The notes beneath the pieces were generated by a model. It was not told the DNA's origin and made no database searches. It was given only the letters and a program-made list of their open reading frames with translations. A program made the translations under genes and the position numbers. DNA of 56,339 nucleotides, from assembly GCA_900472785.1 (NCBI GenBank), contig UCJH01000068.1, positions 40,714 to 97,052 of the forward strand, given 5' to 3'. How positions within the stretch are numbered: position 1 is the first letter of the stretch; each line of letters begins with the position of its first letter. Source of the DNA: Hyphomicrobiales bacterium (GTDB lineage Bacteria > Pseudomonadota > Alphaproteobacteria > Rhizobiales > Rhizobiaceae). Below are positions 55,484 to 56,339 of this stretch, piece by piece.

Positions 55484-56339
55484 GGATTGGCCTCGGTCGG
55501 CAGCGACAGGATGAACCGCGCGCCGGCAACGGCGCCGGTCTTGGCGTCGATGATGTTTTCGGCCTTGAGCGTGCCGTCATGAGCTTCGGCAATCTGCCGC
55601 GAGATCGACAGGCCGAGACCGGAATTCTGGCCGAAGTCCTCACCCTCAGGCCGGTCGGTGTAGAAGCGTTCGAAGATGCGGTCGATATCCTCGGCCTGGA
55701 TGCCAGGGCCGTTGTCTTCCACATAGACGAGGCAGCGCGTGCGCGCCCGGGTCAACCGGATGACGATCCGGCCACCTGGGTCGGGCACGAAGGAGCGGGC
55801 GTTCTCGATCAGGTTGGTGATGATCTGGCCGATGCGCAGCTCGTAGCCGGCAACCGTGAAGCGGGTTTTCGGATTGTCCTTGCGCTCGACCACGAAATCG
55901 AGATGCACCACCTTCTTGTGGCTGCGGGTCTGGCGGGAGATGTCGACGAGATCGCCCAGCAGTTTTTCGAGGTCGACGATGCTTGCGTCGCTGCGCGCCA
56001 GTTCGGCATCCAGCCGGGACGCATCGGAAATATCGCTGATCAGGCGGTCGAGACGGCGGACATCGTGCTGGATGACATCCATCAGCCGCTTCTTGGAATC
56101 GTCGGTGCGGGCCAGCGGCAGGGTTTCGACGGCGCTTCGCAGCGACGTCAGCGGGTTTTTCAGTTCATGGCTGACATCGGCGGCAAAATTCTCGATCGCG
56201 GCAATGCGGTCGTAGAGCGCGGTGGTCATTTCCCGCAGGGCTATGGACAGGTTGCCGATCTCGTCCTGGCGCGAGGAGAAATCCGGGATTTCCTCGCGTT
56301 CCTTGGCGCCGCCGCGGCGCACGCGGACGGCGGCTGCCG
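55480..56339 (-). CDS. chvG: ChvG (ExoS)-type sensor histidine kinase, 5' end missing
   Basis: Membrane sensor of the ChvG-ChvI system, which responds to acid and envelope signals in rhizobia and agrobacteria. Only the C-terminal 286 codons are in the window; periplasmic and membrane parts are beyond the right edge. Visible are the end of HAMP (RQDEIGNLSIALREMTTALY), H-box NFAADVSHELKNPLTSLR, N-box IGQIITNLIENARSF, G1 VEDNGPGIQAEDID, F-box FERFYTDRPEG and G2 GLGLSISRQIAEAHDG. The hprK overlap is typical. chvI would lie outside, upstream. Confidence 0.92.
   Translation of the reverse strand, partial: AAAVRVRRGGAKEREEIPDFSSRQDEIGNLSIALREMTTALYDRIAAIENFAADVSHELKNPLTSLRSAVETLPLARTDDSKKRLMDVIQHDVRRLDRLISDISDASRLDAELARSDASIVDLEKLLGDLVDISRQTRSHKKVVHLDFVVERKDNPKTRFTVAGYELRIGQIITNLIENARSFVPDPGGRIVIRLTRARTRCLVYVEDNGPGIQAEDIDRIFERFYTDRPEGEDFGQNSGLGLSISRQIAEAHDGTLKAENIIDAKTGAVAGARFILSLPTEANP

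Overview
The window is chromosomal DNA of an alphaproteobacterium of the order Hyphomicrobiales, most likely a member of the Rhizobiaceae (Agrobacterium/Rhizobium group). The evidence is the high GC content, the gene order around the replication origin (mnmG-mnmE-rho-hemJ-hemE | oriC | PPSR-maf-aroE-coaE-dnaQ), a ChvG-type sensor kinase next to a one-domain HprK, a DivL pseudokinase, and a TsaE-phosphotransferase fusion. No tRNA, rRNA, CRISPR array, insertion sequence or prophage was seen.

Layout. (1) 1-6.35 kb, minus strand: mnmG (cut by the left edge), mnmE, rho, hemJ, hemE. (2) 6.35-6.75 kb: candidate chromosomal origin with an AT-rich stretch, three consensus DnaA boxes and five GANTC sites. 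ParB-type parS palindromes lie at 1.7, 4.7 and 8.2 kb, so origin and centromere are together. (3) 6.75-10.4 kb, plus strand: PPSR, maf, aroE, coaE, dnaQ, tightly packed. (4) 10.4-17.7 kb: secB and fxsA (minus), then timA-mltA-smr-xre and gyrB (plus), then a nitroreductase (minus). (5) 17.9-31.4 kb: an accessory-looking sugar catabolism locus. (6) 31.6-34.9 kb: PHB depolymerase, DUF2852 protein, a YgjP-type metallopeptidase, a Pmp3-like peptide and a lone RHH antitoxin. (7) 35-40.2 kb, plus strand: trpF-trpB-trpA-accD-folC. (8) 40.3-56.3 kb, minus strand: chvG (cut by the right edge), hprK, manX, ptsH, ahcY, divL, tsaE-amgK, murU, addB, addA, trxA.

The most interesting part is the 17.9-31.4 kb locus. 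It encodes a CUT2 sugar importer, a FucU-type mutarotase, an aldo/keto reductase, a COG3618 lactonase-type amidohydrolase, an LgoD-like zinc dehydrogenase, a UxaB-like reductase, a UxaA-like dehydratase, an HpaI-type aldolase and an aldehyde dehydrogenase. Read in order, these fit uptake and oxidation of L-galactose (or, less completely, L-fucose): L-galactonate, D-tagaturonate, D-altronate, 2-keto-3-deoxygluconate, then aldol cleavage. The local regulator is a GntR protein with two consecutive winged-helix domains. A shared 12-bp motif (TGTYTWTTVTAS-like) occurs upstream of gabD, uxaA and the importer operon. The substrate and the operator are inferences.

The 47-52 kb genes abut or nearly abut each other (divL/tsaE-amgK, murU/addB, addB/addA), which suggests one transcript for a cell-cycle pseudokinase, t6A formation, cell-wall sugar salvage and double-strand break repair. 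ahcY has a strong 10-2-10 palindrome in its promoter region that looks like a SahR-type operator.
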